Source of the DNA: FEB-25 sp963726315
Lineage (GTDB): Bacteria > Chloroflexota > Anaerolineae > Anaerolineales > UBA4823
Assembly: GCA_963726315.1 (NCBI GenBank)
Contig: CAVSBZ010000006.1
Span: 39,516-103,515 of the forward strand
Length of the DNA: 64,000 nucleotides
Reading direction: 5' to 3'
In this document: piece after piece, positions 28,268 through 38,521 of the stretch
Position numbering within the stretch: the stretch's first letter is position 1
How the letters are laid out: each line of letters begins with the position of its first letter
The notes under the pieces: model-generated
The model's input: only the letters and a program-made list of their open reading frames with translations
The model's database searches: none
What the model was told of the DNA's origin: nothing
Position numbers and translations under genes: made by a program

Positions 28268-28273
28268 ATTATA
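28268..28273 (-). promoter_or_regulatory. -10 box of the tmRNA promoter
   Basis: A perfect TATAAT on the minus strand, 9 bases before the tmRNA 5' end. A -35 at 17 bases (near 28291-28296) is weak. Confidence 0.6.
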
Positions 28274-28391
28274 CCCGATATTAATCCATAACTCCGATCC
28301 TACAGATTGGTGTGCATCCAAATATTTATTAAAATTCCATTATCTTCATTCATAAATCATCACCTGAATAAATAATAAATACCCATATGGA

Positions 28392-28402
28392 TGTGATATA
28401 CT
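28392..28402 (+). promoter_or_regulatory. Extended -10 promoter upstream of first subtilase
   Basis: TGTGATATACT (TGA plus TATACT) about 335 bases before the subtilase ATG. The same motif (TGTGTTATACT) occurs before the second subtilase and before rocD. The 28403-28736 leader holds no gene and is AT-rich. Confidence 0.45.
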
Positions 28403-28736
28403 AAGTGCTGATTAATGGTAGTCTTAGGTAATCTTAATTTACTGTCATCCATCTGGCTTACAACTATTCTGTCGGGAAACATTCCCATAGCAGACTGCTG
28501 GATGAGCTTTTGTTTTTAGACAGTCATCACATGATCATGCATTGCAGCAAGAATTCTAAAACACAAGCCGTATATTCTATATGTGGATTTGATCAAATAT
28601 TGATAGGGGGAATTGAGCCATTCCTAAAAGGAGGTGTGGTTGATAGAAATTCTAATTTAAATCTACCGTCGAGAAACATAGGAACTTCACGCGAATCACA
28701 ACTTTAAAAATTTAAATTCCTGTTTAGGAGGATGTT

Positions 28737-31700
28737 ATGAAGTTGAAGTGGATCATTAGAACGACAGCAATAGCTCTCCTGATCGCTGTCGCATTCCTTG
28801 GATTGGCTGGTCATGATTCGATCGTGGCCGCCCAAGACGAGGGCAGTAAAATAGAAGGAACACTACTCGACCGGTTCACAGCCGATAGTAGTGCCGATTT
28901 TATCGTACGCTTCACCGAGCAAGCTGACCTTTCGGCGGCATATTCAATGGATTGGACAGCCCGCGGTGAGTTTGTTTATAACAGCCTGGTTGAAACTGCG
29001 ACCAGGAGCCAGGTAAATGCCAAAGCAATCCTGGACGGTGCAAGCTTAAAATATCAAACCATGATCGGTGGAAACGATCTATATGTGTGGAGCGGAACCC
29101 TGACCGATGCCAACGCAATCGCTGCGCTACCTGAAGTCTACTTTATCCGAGCTACACAGATCCATTACATCGATCCGGGCGTGGTAATAAAACCGCTCCA
29201 GAACATTACCTGGGCTGGTGACTTCCTGGCGAATAATGCCATGACCAGTGTTGGTAATTCCACCACTGCCACTACCGACTGGGGTATCACTGACACGAAG
29301 GCTGACCAATTCTGGGCTGCTTATGGCGTGCAAGGCGCTGGGATTAAAGTCGCCAACATCGACACCGGTGTTCAATACACCCATCCAGCCTTGAACGGCT
29401 CGTATGCCTGTGCCGGCGACCCTGGTAACCCCGCTTGTTGGGAAGATCCCAGCAATGTCTGCGGCGGCACACCTTGCGATAACGCAGGTCATGGTACTCA
29501 TACCATGGGTACGATGGTTGCGAATGACGATCCGGCGCTGCCTTATATTGCAGGCATGGCACCGGACGCTACGTGGATTGCCTGCCTCGGCTGCGATGCA
29601 GGTAATGGCTGCTCCGATTTCGCCCTGACGACCTGCGGTAGCTGGTTGGTTGCCCCTGCTGGCGACCCTGATAACAGGCCGAATGTGGTCAATAACTCCT
29701 GGGGTGGCACACCTGATGGGGATCCCTGGTATCTAACCTATGTAAATAACTGGCGTGCGTCGGGTATTTTCCCCGCCTTCTCAGCTGGTAACTCAGGACC
29801 GACCTGCGGAAGCATGGGCGATCCGGGTTCATACCAGGAATCCTTTGCCAGTGCAGCTCATGCAAGCAATCGTGCTATCGCTGGCTTCTCAAGCCGAGGT
29901 GACAGTGCTTTCGGTCATGTCCCATATACCAAGCCAAACATCTCAGCCCCTGGGGTGAATATTTACTCAACCGTACCTGGTGGATGGGGTCCTAACAGCG
30001 GCACTTCCATGGCCAGCCCGCATAATGCAGGCGCGGTTGCTTTGTTATGGGCATGTAACCCTTCATTAATCGGACAAGTTGACCAAACATTCCAGCTGCT
30101 CCAGAATACTGCTGATGCTCCTCCGGCGGGTGATTGTGGCGCCCCTGGTGGTCAGCCAGGCAACTATACCTTTGGGTATGGCTACCTTGACGTCCTGGCA
30201 GCTGGTCAGGTAGTCTGCGGTTCGATCGAGTTTGGAGCGATTGACGGGCATGTGCTTGACCAGGACGGTGGTCCTGTTGAAGGAGCCACAGTCAATGCAA
30301 CTCCTGGTGCGCCAGGCAATGAAATCCAGGCTCTCACTGACCCAACCGGCTACTATACAATGACCCTTCCTGCTGGGACATATGATGTCACTGCCTCAAA
30401 GGTCAATTACACCTCCGAGACGGCCAACGGTGTTGTGGTAACTGGTGGTGCCGTCACGACTCAGGACTTTACACTGAACTTCCTGGGTGGATGGACGCAG
30501 ATTGCCCTACCCGCCGGCTGCCCTGATTGGACCCGCCTTGATGGTGAGTATTTTGCAGGCACAGGGCTGGTATACTTCCTCGGTGGTCGTGGCGGTGCGA
30601 GTGGTGGAGACACCTTTGGTGATGTCTACTCATTCAACCCAGCTACGCAAACCTGCGCTGATACAGGCGCTGTCATGCCTACACCAGTCAGCAACTATAC
30701 CATCGCACCGGTAAACAATGGCTCAGCTGACCTACTCTGTATCTTCGGTGGTCGACCAGCTGCGGGTGGTGTGACCCCGGCGGTACAGTGCTACGACCCT
30801 GTAGCGAATACTGCGACTCAGGTCAGCACACTTCCAGGTGCTCTCGCCAACTTTGTTCCTGGTGGGATCAATGCGATAAATGGCAAAGTTGTTGTTTATG
30901 GTGGCTTCCAGAATTTGTCGGCTCCCTATGAGACGAACGCTACCTATGAATGGGATCCTGTAGCAAATACATGGGCTCAAAAAGGTGACCTACCTCTCGG
31001 TATGGGCTACATCCAATCAGCTATCGTTGATGGGATGATATATGGCTTTGGCGGCACAGTCTTTGATGGTGTCAACTTAAACTCCCAGGTAAAAACAGCA
31101 GTCTATGACCCGGTCGTGGGCACATGGGATGATGCTGCCGTGGCAGAGCTACCTACCGCTGGTGCAGAAGGCCGTGCATTCGGTTTTGACACCAACAGCG
31201 GATTAGATCAAGCCGGTAAGATCATTGTAGCTGGTGGTGGTCTATGGCCTGCTGATACAAACGAAGTATATTCATACGACGTGGCAACAAACGCCTATGA
31301 CTATGCCTTCCCAAATCTCAACATCACTCGCCGTGACCAGGCTGGTTTCTATGTTCCTGGAAATCCTGGAGCCATGTGGGTCTTTGGAGGTCGATCAGGT
31401 GCAGATACTCCACCCTTTGGGGTTCCTGAATACCTTCAGGTTAATGTAACCATCCCGACGCCGGTAATTGTTGTAACACCACCTGCTCTAGCTGCGTCAC
31501 TTGTGCCCGACTTATCGATTGTTGTTCCGATGACTGTGGGGAATGATGGCAATGCTGACCTGACCTGGCAGTTATTTGCCGGGGCTCCTGGTGCAAGTTG
31601 GTCTGAAAATTTTGATAGCTACGAAGTTGGTAGCTCAATGCATGGACAGGGTGGTTGGAAAGGTTGGGCAAATGACCCAGCTGCTACTGCTTACGTCTCA

Positions 31701-32786
31701 GATGTCCAATCACATACCCCGTCAAACTCAGTGGCAATCGAAACCACATCAGACCTTGTGCACGAGTATGCTGGATATACTTCTGGTGAGTGGACCTATA
31801 CCGCATGGCAGTTCATCCCGAATGATTTCTCGGGTCTGACCTACTTCCTCTTGCTAAACCAATATGACGACGGAGGAGCAACCAATAATTGGTCGACTCA
31901 GGTGTCATTTGATAGTGCCACCGGTATCGTGCTGAATGAGGGTGCCGCAGGTGGTGAGCTTTCACTAATAAAGGGACAGTGGGTTGAAATCCGTGTGGTA
32001 ATCAACCTCGACACTGACACACAGACATTCTTCTATGATGGTGATATGCTTTTCACCGGCTCATGGACAGAAGGCATGTCTGGTGGTGGGATTTTGAACA
32101 TCAATGCGGTTGACTTGTTCGCCAATGGTGCCTCAGTCGCTTACTATGACGACATTTCCTTAACCACTACACCTAATCCTGCTTGCCCGCTTGAGCTGCC
32201 CTGGCTGAGCTTCACTCCAGCTGATGGCACCACCCTCCCAGGTGAGGCTACCCCAGTCGATGCGACGTTTGACTCGACCGGTTTGGGTGTTGGGGAATAC
32301 ACCGGCACAGTCTGCGCAGCAAGCAACGATCCGGTCACTCCACTGGTAGAAATTCCAGTGACAATGACCGTTTTACCTCAGGCTGACCTGGAGATTACCA
32401 AGGCAGACAGCCCAGATCCAGTAAAGGTCGGCAGCGATCTTACCTACACTCTGACGGTAACGAATCATGGACCTCAGGCTGCCACTGGAGTGACGGTTGT
32501 TGATACACTGCCCGTTGGTGTCACTTTCGTCAGTGCGAGTGCAGGCTGTGTCGAAGCTGCTGGTGTGGTCACCTGCACAGTCGGTGCTGTACCAGTCGAT
32601 GGCGTCATCGAGCTAACGATTGTAGTCACAGCAGACGTTGAAGGTACGATCACCAACAAGGCCATGGTGACCGGTCTCGATGTCGATCCTGACCTGGCGA
32701 ATAACACCGTCTCCCAGGAAACGACCGTCATCCCTGCTGGACCAGTTACCCTTAACTTCTATCTACCACTGGTATCCAAGCACTAA
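28737..32786 (+). CDS. Secreted S8 subtilase with Kelch and DUF11 modules
   Basis: 1349 residues. Signal peptide (1-32), inhibitor-like propeptide (about 36-145), subtilisin domain (about 195-490) with triad Asp209 ('NIDTG'), His252 ('HGTHTMG'), Ser424 ('GTSMASPH') and oxyanion Asn320. A carboxypeptidase-regulatory-like beta domain (about 500-585) and a Kelch propeller (about 590-890, 'YFLGGRGG', 'LLCIFGGR', 'MWVFGGRSG') come next, then an Ig-like segment interrupted by a lectin/LamG-like insert (about 955-1140). One DUF11 repeat (about 1210-1320) precedes the end 'FYLPLVSKH'. Extracellular protein degradation is the likely role. RBS AGGAGG. It ends at a strong terminator. It is a paralog of the next gene. 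Confidence 0.92.
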   Translation: MKLKWIIRTTAIALLIAVAFLGLAGHDSIVAAQDEGSKIEGTLLDRFTADSSADFIVRFTEQADLSAAYSMDWTARGEFVYNSLVETATRSQVNAKAILDGASLKYQTMIGGNDLYVWSGTLTDANAIAALPEVYFIRATQIHYIDPGVVIKPLQNITWAGDFLANNAMTSVGNSTTATTDWGITDTKADQFWAAYGVQGAGIKVANIDTGVQYTHPALNGSYACAGDPGNPACWEDPSNVCGGTPCDNAGHGTHTMGTMVANDDPALPYIAGMAPDATWIACLGCDAGNGCSDFALTTCGSWLVAPAGDPDNRPNVVNNSWGGTPDGDPWYLTYVNNWRASGIFPAFSAGNSGPTCGSMGDPGSYQESFASAAHASNRAIAGFSSRGDSAFGHVPYTKPNISAPGVNIYSTVPGGWGPNSGTSMASPHNAGAVALLWACNPSLIGQVDQTFQLLQNTADAPPAGDCGAPGGQPGNYTFGYGYLDVLAAGQVVCGSIEFGAIDGHVLDQDGGPVEGATVNATPGAPGNEIQALTDPTGYYTMTLPAGTYDVTASKVNYTSETANGVVVTGGAVTTQDFTLNFLGGWTQIALPAGCPDWTRLDGEYFAGTGLVYFLGGRGGASGGDTFGDVYSFNPATQTCADTGAVMPTPVSNYTIAPVNNGSADLLCIFGGRPAAGGVTPAVQCYDPVANTATQVSTLPGALANFVPGGINAINGKVVVYGGFQNLSAPYETNATYEWDPVANTWAQKGDLPLGMGYIQSAIVDGMIYGFGGTVFDGVNLNSQVKTAVYDPVVGTWDDAAVAELPTAGAEGRAFGFDTNSGLDQAGKIIVAGGGLWPADTNEVYSYDVATNAYDYAFPNLNITRRDQAGFYVPGNPGAMWVFGGRSGADTPPFGVPEYLQVNVTIPTPVIVVTPPALAASLVPDLSIVVPMTVGNDGNADLTWQLFAGAPGASWSENFDSYEVGSSMHGQGGWKGWANDPAATAYVSDVQSHTPSNSVAIETTSDLVHEYAGYTSGEWTYTAWQFIPNDFSGLTYFLLLNQYDDGGATNNWSTQVSFDSATGIVLNEGAAGGELSLIKGQWVEIRVVINLDTDTQTFFYDGDMLFTGSWTEGMSGGGILNINAVDLFANGASVAYYDDISLTTTPNPACPLELPWLSFTPADGTTLPGEATPVDATFDSTGLGVGEYTGTVCAASNDPVTPLVEIPVTMTVLPQADLEITKADSPDPVKVGSDLTYTLTVTNHGPQAATGVTVVDTLPVGVTFVSASAGCVEAAGVVTCTVGAVPVDGVIELTIVVTADVEGTITNKAMVTGLDVDPDLANNTVSQETTVIPAGPVTLNFYLPLVSKH

Positions 32787-32811
32787 CTCGGTAGACCCAT
32801 AACGGTATCAG

Positions 32812-32845
32812 ATACCCCAGCGAGAAAACCGCTGGGGTATTTTTT
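32812..32845 (+). terminator. Rho-independent terminator after first subtilase
   Basis: Perfect 11-bp stem ATACCCCAGCG (32812-32822) with CGCTGGGGTAT (32830-32840), 7-base loop, then TTTTT. It lies 26 bases after the stop codon. Confidence 0.92.
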
Positions 32846-32910
32846 CAATACGGGGTTCTATAAAAAAGTAGGAAATTACAAGGTTAAGAAAATGTGAGAA
32901 AATGGCATCG

Positions 32911-32921
32911 TGTGTTATACT
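32911..32921 (+). promoter_or_regulatory. Extended -10 promoter upstream of second subtilase
   Basis: TGTGTTATACT, 212 bases before the second subtilase ATG. No convincing -35. The rest of the 32846-33133 gap holds no gene. Confidence 0.5.
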
Positions 32922-33133
32922 AAAATTAACCTCAATGTTCATCATCAATTAAAGCGATTTTGATCTCCACCAGGTTTCATCCAGTTCTGGTATCTCTCAT
33001 AATATATTGTGAAAGCTGTTTTACCACAATGGAAGGAGTGTGATTTGGAAAAAAACTAAAGATAACATAATGACAACTAGGCCTTGCAACCCGAAAATCA
33101 ATCAACTAAGGACTACTAACAGAGGAGAACGAA

Positions 33134-36100
33134 ATGAAGTACAAATGGATATTTGCTGGTGCGATTGTCCTGGTGCTCTGTGCAATGGCTTTTATTGGTT
33201 TAGCCCAGCACGATTTTGTCATGGCAGCCCAGGATGGATCTGAAAAAATCGAGAGCTCACTCTTAAATCAGCTTACTACTGGCGGTCAGGCAGACTTCAT
33301 CGTTATGATGAGTGAACAGGCCGATCTGAATGCAGCTGATCGGTTGCAAACTAAGCTGGAAAAAGGGCAATATGTATTTGAGACGTTGGTAGCTCAAGCC
33401 TCCAGTACTCAGGCTGAATTACGCGCTTACCTTGATGGGCAAGGCGCGAATTATCAGTCTTTGTACATCATTAATGCGATTTGGGTAAAGGGCGGCACCC
33501 AAGATTTGGCTCAGTCGATCGCTATGCGTGCAGATGTATCGGCGATCAATTTCAATAACACATACCAGTTACAGGAGCCCATTAACCCTCAACCCAGCTC
33601 GGCACAGCCAAATTCGGTCGAACCCAATATCAGCTTCATCAACGCTGATGATGCGTGGGCGATGGGCATCACCGGACAGGGCACGGTAATGGCAGGCAAT
33701 GACACGGGATTGGATGTAACCCATCCCGCGATTGCTCCTCATTATCGTGGCTGCCTGAACCCACCTACCTGCACATCCTGGGATCATAACTACAACTGGT
33801 ATGATGTATGGGATCCCACCAACGTAGCTCCATGGGATGATTATGGTCATGGCACGCATACCACCGGAACGATGGTTGGTGATGACAATGCCGGAAACCA
33901 AATCGGAGTTGCACCGGGCGCTCAGACGATCCACTGCAAGAATATGGTAGGTGGCAGTGGTGACGATGCACACTTTATTCTGTGCTTCGAATGGGACCTG
34001 GCTCCATGGGACCTGGCAGGGCAGAACCCGGATCCATCTAAAGCCCCAGACGCAATCAATAACTCGTGGGGTTTCGGAGGTGGTGGAAATAACAGTATGC
34101 GGGTTGCGATTGGTAACCTGCAGGCAGCAGGCATCCTGGTTGAGGTATCAGCCGGGAATGAAGGTCCTGGATGCCAATCATTACGCTCACCCGGAGATTA
34201 CCAGGAAGTTTTGACCACTGGCTCAGTTGACCATACTGGCCAGGTGTTTCCAGGTGTGCCAACCGGTTTCTCAAGCCGGGGACCTTCAAGCCTGGATGGG
34301 AACTACTTCCCAGATATCATGGCACCCGGGAACGGGATCCGTTCCGCACTACCTGGAAACCAGTACGCCTCCTGGTCTGGAACCAGTATGGCGGGTCCGC
34401 ATGCCACAGCCCTGGTAGGGCTTATGTGGTCAGCTTGCCCTGCACTGAGCGGTCTTGTCGATATCACTAACCAGATGATTGCTGATACGGCAGTCCCATT
34501 AACCGGTCAGCACGGCTCAAACTGTGGTGGCGACTACACGATAGGTCCGAATAATGATTGGGGAAAAGGCACGATCGATGCCCAGGCAGCGGTTCAGTCT
34601 GCGTTGATCTTCTGCGGTGGAGCAGAAATTGGTACCTTGAACGGGCACGTTTATGATGAAAATGGTGACCCGGTGGCAGGTGCAGGTGTCAGCGCCAATC
34701 CGGCTTTTGCCGGTAATCAGGTCAACGCAATTACCGACCCATTTGGCGCTTATACGATGACCTTGCTAGCAGGTACCTATAACGTTACCGCACAGAAAAC
34801 CAACTACGAATCTCAAACCGTCAACGGTATCCTAATCACTGATGGAGCTGTGGTCACTCAGGACTTCACTCTGACCTACCTGGGAGCATGGACGCAAATT
34901 TCCCCGCTACCTCCCGGATGCCCCGACTATACCCGCTTTGATGGCGAGGTCTACAACGGTCTGGTGTACTTCCTGGGTGGACGTGGCGGTTCTGATGGTG
35001 GGTCCACGTTCGGTGATGTCTACTCCTTTAACCCAGTGGCAAACAACTGCATCGACACTGGAGTGGATATGCCCACTCCGGTTAGCAATTACTCCATTGC
35101 CCTGGTTAATGATGGCGCAGCTGACCTTTTGTGCATCTTCGGTGGGCGCGACTCAGCCGGTGGATACACCGCCAATTACCAGTGCTACAATCCCGTCGCC
35201 AACACCGCTTCAACCCTGGGAACCCTGCCGGGTGACCTGCCTGGATTTATCCCTGGCGGTACAATCGCCTTAGATAATAAGGTACTGGTCTTCGGTGGCT
35301 TCCGCAACACGACCGCTCCCTACCACTCTTCGCAGTCATGGGAGTGGGATCCTGTATCCAATACCTGGACTCAAAAAGGTGATATCAACATGGGTCGGGG
35401 TTACATCGATGCAGCAGTCGTGGATGGCAAGATCTACGGTTTGGGTGGAGATATTTTTGACGGCACCAACCTGGTAGCCCAGACCATTACCGAAGTCTAT
35501 GACCCGGCAGCAGGCACCTGGAATGACGCTGCCGTGTCTGACTTGCCCCAAGCGACCGGTGAAGGCCGGACTTACGGCTTCGATACGAGCAGCCCATACG
35601 ACCAGGCTGGCAAGGTTGTTGTTGCTGGTGGTGGGGTATGGCCAGCTGATACCATTGAGGTGTTTAGCTACGATGTGAATACAGACACCTTCGATTACAG
35701 CTTCCCTGACCTGAATACCACCCGACGCAATACGGCCGGCTTCTTCATTGATGGAGATCCTGGCGCGATGTGGGTATTCGGTGGACGCAGTGGTGTGGAC
35801 ACACCTCCGTACGGCCTCCCCGAGTATTACGTCGTGAATGTTGTCACTCCTCAGCCTAACATTAAAGTAACCTGGCCATCGATGGAACTCGTTTTACCAC
35901 CTGAAGTTGACACCTTCCGTATCGTGCCAATCGAAAACATTGGAAGTCTACCGCTTGATTGGACTTTGTCCGAGGTTACTCCCGTAGACTGGCTGGCTGA
36001 ATATCCAGAATTTGGAACGTTGAATCCTGGAGAATTTACGGATGTTACCGTATCCTTCTATACCTACGGACTGGTGCCGGGTGTCTATGAGACCGACCTG

Positions 36101-36931
36101 CAGATAGATAGTAATGATCCTGACACACCAGTTATCACCCAGCATGTGGTATTAACTGTCTTGCCTGATGCTGATTTAGGCATCACCAAGACCGGTCAAC
36201 CGGACCCAGTATATGATGGTCATCCACTGACTTACACTCTCGATGTAAGTAACCTTGGTCCAATGGATGCTACTGGAGTCATCGTGACCGATAACTTGCC
36301 TGCAGGTGTGACGTTCGATCACGCCAGCCCGGGTTGTACCGCGGTGAGCCTGGAGGTTACGTGCGACATCGGTGACCTACCTGTTGGCACGCCAGTTACG
36401 TTCGATATCGTTGTTATTGCACCCTCGGCTGCAGGAGTTATCACCAATACTGCCGTGGTGGTTGGCAACGTCGTCGACCTGGTACCAGCTAACAATACTG
36501 CCACTTTGACCACGACGGTGGAGATCGAGCCGGCTGACCTATCGATATCCAAGGAAGCTGACCCATCTCCGGTGAAACTTGGTGAAGTATTGACCTACAC
36601 CTTGTTTGTCAACAATCTCGGTCCGAATAATGCGACTGGGGTGAAAGTGGAAGACAACCTTCCGGTAGGTGTGACGTATGTCCATTCCAGCCCCGGCTGC
36701 GCCCGCGTTAATCTAAAGATCACTTGTACGATCGGCAGCCTTGATGCCGGTGAAGTGGTCACGCTGACTATCGTCGTCACCGCACCCGATGTTGAAGGGA
36801 CACTTACCAACAAAGCTACCGTGTTTGGGAATGAACCCGACCTTGTGCCGGAAAATAACACGGCTACAACGGACACTATGGTGGTTCCTCCCATCACGGA
36901 TATCTATCTGCCACTGGTTATGAAACAGTAA
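33134..36931 (+). CDS. Secreted S8 subtilase with Kelch and two DUF11 modules (paralog)
   Basis: 1265 residues, co-linear with the upstream subtilase. Signal peptide (1-32), propeptide (about 36-145), subtilisin domain with triad Asp190 ('GNDTG'), His239 ('HGTHTTG'), Ser418 ('GTSMAGPH') and oxyanion Asn310. A carboxypeptidase-regulatory-like domain, a Kelch propeller ('YFLGGRGGSDGG', 'LLCIFGGRDS', 'MWVFGGRSG') and an Ig-like segment follow. Two DUF11 repeats are present ('ADLGITKTGQPDPV' and 'ADLSISKEADPSPV'), and the end is 'IYLPLVMKQ'. Compared with its paralog it lacks the lectin-like insert and has one extra DUF11 repeat. RBS AGAGGAGA. Own promoter and terminator, so it is transcribed separately. 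Confidence 0.92.
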   Translation: MKYKWIFAGAIVLVLCAMAFIGLAQHDFVMAAQDGSEKIESSLLNQLTTGGQADFIVMMSEQADLNAADRLQTKLEKGQYVFETLVAQASSTQAELRAYLDGQGANYQSLYIINAIWVKGGTQDLAQSIAMRADVSAINFNNTYQLQEPINPQPSSAQPNSVEPNISFINADDAWAMGITGQGTVMAGNDTGLDVTHPAIAPHYRGCLNPPTCTSWDHNYNWYDVWDPTNVAPWDDYGHGTHTTGTMVGDDNAGNQIGVAPGAQTIHCKNMVGGSGDDAHFILCFEWDLAPWDLAGQNPDPSKAPDAINNSWGFGGGGNNSMRVAIGNLQAAGILVEVSAGNEGPGCQSLRSPGDYQEVLTTGSVDHTGQVFPGVPTGFSSRGPSSLDGNYFPDIMAPGNGIRSALPGNQYASWSGTSMAGPHATALVGLMWSACPALSGLVDITNQMIADTAVPLTGQHGSNCGGDYTIGPNNDWGKGTIDAQAAVQSALIFCGGAEIGTLNGHVYDENGDPVAGAGVSANPAFAGNQVNAITDPFGAYTMTLLAGTYNVTAQKTNYESQTVNGILITDGAVVTQDFTLTYLGAWTQISPLPPGCPDYTRFDGEVYNGLVYFLGGRGGSDGGSTFGDVYSFNPVANNCIDTGVDMPTPVSNYSIALVNDGAADLLCIFGGRDSAGGYTANYQCYNPVANTASTLGTLPGDLPGFIPGGTIALDNKVLVFGGFRNTTAPYHSSQSWEWDPVSNTWTQKGDINMGRGYIDAAVVDGKIYGLGGDIFDGTNLVAQTITEVYDPAAGTWNDAAVSDLPQATGEGRTYGFDTSSPYDQAGKVVVAGGGVWPADTIEVFSYDVNTDTFDYSFPDLNTTRRNTAGFFIDGDPGAMWVFGGRSGVDTPPYGLPEYYVVNVVTPQPNIKVTWPSMELVLPPEVDTFRIVPIENIGSLPLDWTLSEVTPVDWLAEYPEFGTLNPGEFTDVTVSFYTYGLVPGVYETDLQIDSNDPDTPVITQHVVLTVLPDADLGITKTGQPDPVYDGHPLTYTLDVSNLGPMDATGVIVTDNLPAGVTFDHASPGCTAVSLEVTCDIGDLPVGTPVTFDIVVIAPSAAGVITNTAVVVGNVVDLVPANNTATLTTTVEIEPADLSISKEADPSPVKLGEVLTYTLFVNNLGPNNATGVKVEDNLPVGVTYVHSSPGCARVNLKITCTIGSLDAGEVVTLTIVVTAPDVEGTLTNKATVFGNEPDLVPENNTATTDTMVVPPITDIYLPLVMKQ

Positions 36932-36956
36932 GACTGGCAGACCATATAGTTATAAA

Positions 36957-36986
36957 ATCACCCCGATGAGAAATCACCGGGGTGAT
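36957..36986 (+). terminator. Terminator after second subtilase
   Basis: Stem ATCACCCCG (36957-36965) with CGGGGTGAT (36978-36986), 12-base loop, followed by a short T-containing tail (CTTATT). The T tract is weak. Confidence 0.7.
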
Positions 36987-37050
36987 CTTATTAAATGTGA
37001 CATTAATCAAACAATCCGCTGAACTATGGCAATGGAACGGGGTTGGCGGT

Positions 37051-37061
37051 TGTGTTATACT
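37051..37061 (+). promoter_or_regulatory. Extended -10 promoter upstream of rocD
   Basis: TGTGTTATACT, identical to the element before the second subtilase, 215 bases before the rocD ATG. No clear -35. Apart from this and the preceding terminator, 36932-37276 holds no gene. Confidence 0.5.
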
Positions 37062-37276
37062 GCACAAAACTACTGGCAATGCTTCAGGAGTTGTTGTTAA
37101 TAAGGGATGAATATCCATCGAGTTTCCGCCAGGCATCAGCTCGTGTGAGACATATCGTTGCGGATGATGGTTTTTACAGTTAAATACATGCATCATAAAG
37201 GAGTTTCCCACCGGACCAGCAGCAAGGTCAATACCGAATCCTGTTTGGTCAAATTAAGTTCGTGGTGTGAGGTCTA

Positions 37277-38480
37277 ATGAATACTCAGGAATATATTGCA
37301 CTCGAAGAACAGTATGGGGCTCACAATTATCATCCACTCGACGTGATCATTTCACGTGGTGAAGGCGTGTGGGTATATGATATTGATGGCAATCGCTACC
37401 TTGATTGCCTGAGTGCCTACTCAGCATTAAACCAGGGGCACGTCCATCCGAAGATTTTAAACGCCATGCTCGAGCAAGCCAAGAGCCTGACGTTAAACTT
37501 CGCGTGCCTTTCGCAACGACCAGCTGCCTTTATTCTATAAAGAGCTATCCGACTTATCCGGTTATGAAATGTCGTTACCGATGAATTCGGGCGCAGAAGG
37601 TGTGGAGACAGCCATTAAGCTGGCACGAAAATGGGCGTACCGGGTAAAAGGTGTGCCCCGCTACCATGCTGAGATCATCACATGCCAGAATAATTTCCAT
37701 GGGCGAACAGTGTCCATAATTTCCTTCTCGACTGAACCTCTTTACCGCGATGATTTTGGTCCATTTACCCCAGGATTTGTGGTAGTCCCGTATGGTGATG
37801 CAGATACAATCACCAATGCCATCACTCCACATACCGCAGCAGTGTTGCTAGAGCCGGTGCAGGGTGAAGCTGGGGTTATCATCCCACCAGAAGGCTACAT
37901 TCGTAAAGTGCGGGAGATTTGTACAAAGAATAATGTCTTGATGATCGCCGATGAAATTCAGACTGGTCTTGGCCGGACCGGAAAAATGTTTGCCTATGAG
38001 CATGAGTCCATCCGCCCAGACATGGTGATCATCGGGAAAGCCCTCTCGGGCGGTTTTTATCCCATCTCTGCAGTGGTCGGCGATGCAGATCTATTAGGGT
38101 TATTCATACCCGGTGAGCATGGCTCGACTTTCGGTGGGAATCCGTTAGCCATGGCAGTGGCACGCGCTTCGCTTCGTGTTTTGGTTGAAGAAAACATGGT
38201 AGAAAACTCGGCCAAAATGGGCGAGTATCTACTCGAACAGCTGATAGAGATTTCCAGCCCGCATGTGAAGGAAGTTCGCGGTAAGGGGTTGCTGATCGGA
38301 ATTGAGCTGCTGCCTAAAGCAGGTGGGGCGCGACGATTTTGCGAGGCGCTGGTTAAGGTGGGGATATTAGCCAAAGAGACACATGAAAACGTGATCCGCT
38401 TTGCACCCCCCTTGATCATTGACCAGGCGACCATCGATTGGGCATTACCGCGTATCCGTGAAGTGCTTAATATACAATAA
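37277..38480 (+). CDS. rocD: Ornithine aminotransferase, interrupted by one frameshift
   Basis: PLP-dependent class III aminotransferase that converts ornithine and 2-oxoglutarate to glutamate-semialdehyde and glutamate. The first 80 residues ('YIALEEQYGAHNYHPLDVII', 'CLSAYSALNQGHVHPKI') run in one frame to about 37497. One extra A in TTAAAC shifts the frame, and the protein continues 'TSRAFRNDQLPLFYKELSD' then 'NSGAEGVETAIKLARKW'. The PLP lysine is in 'VIIGKALSGGFYPISAVVG', with 'MIADEIQTGLGRTGKM' before it. The repaired length (about 400 residues) is normal for RocD. The frameshift is in a homopolymer, so a sequencing error is as likely as a true mutation. It is followed at 41 bases by a dehydrogenase gene. 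Confidence 0.9.
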
Positions 38481-38521
38481 AGGTGATCAGTCGAAAAATC
38501 ACCCATAAAAGGAGTGTAATT

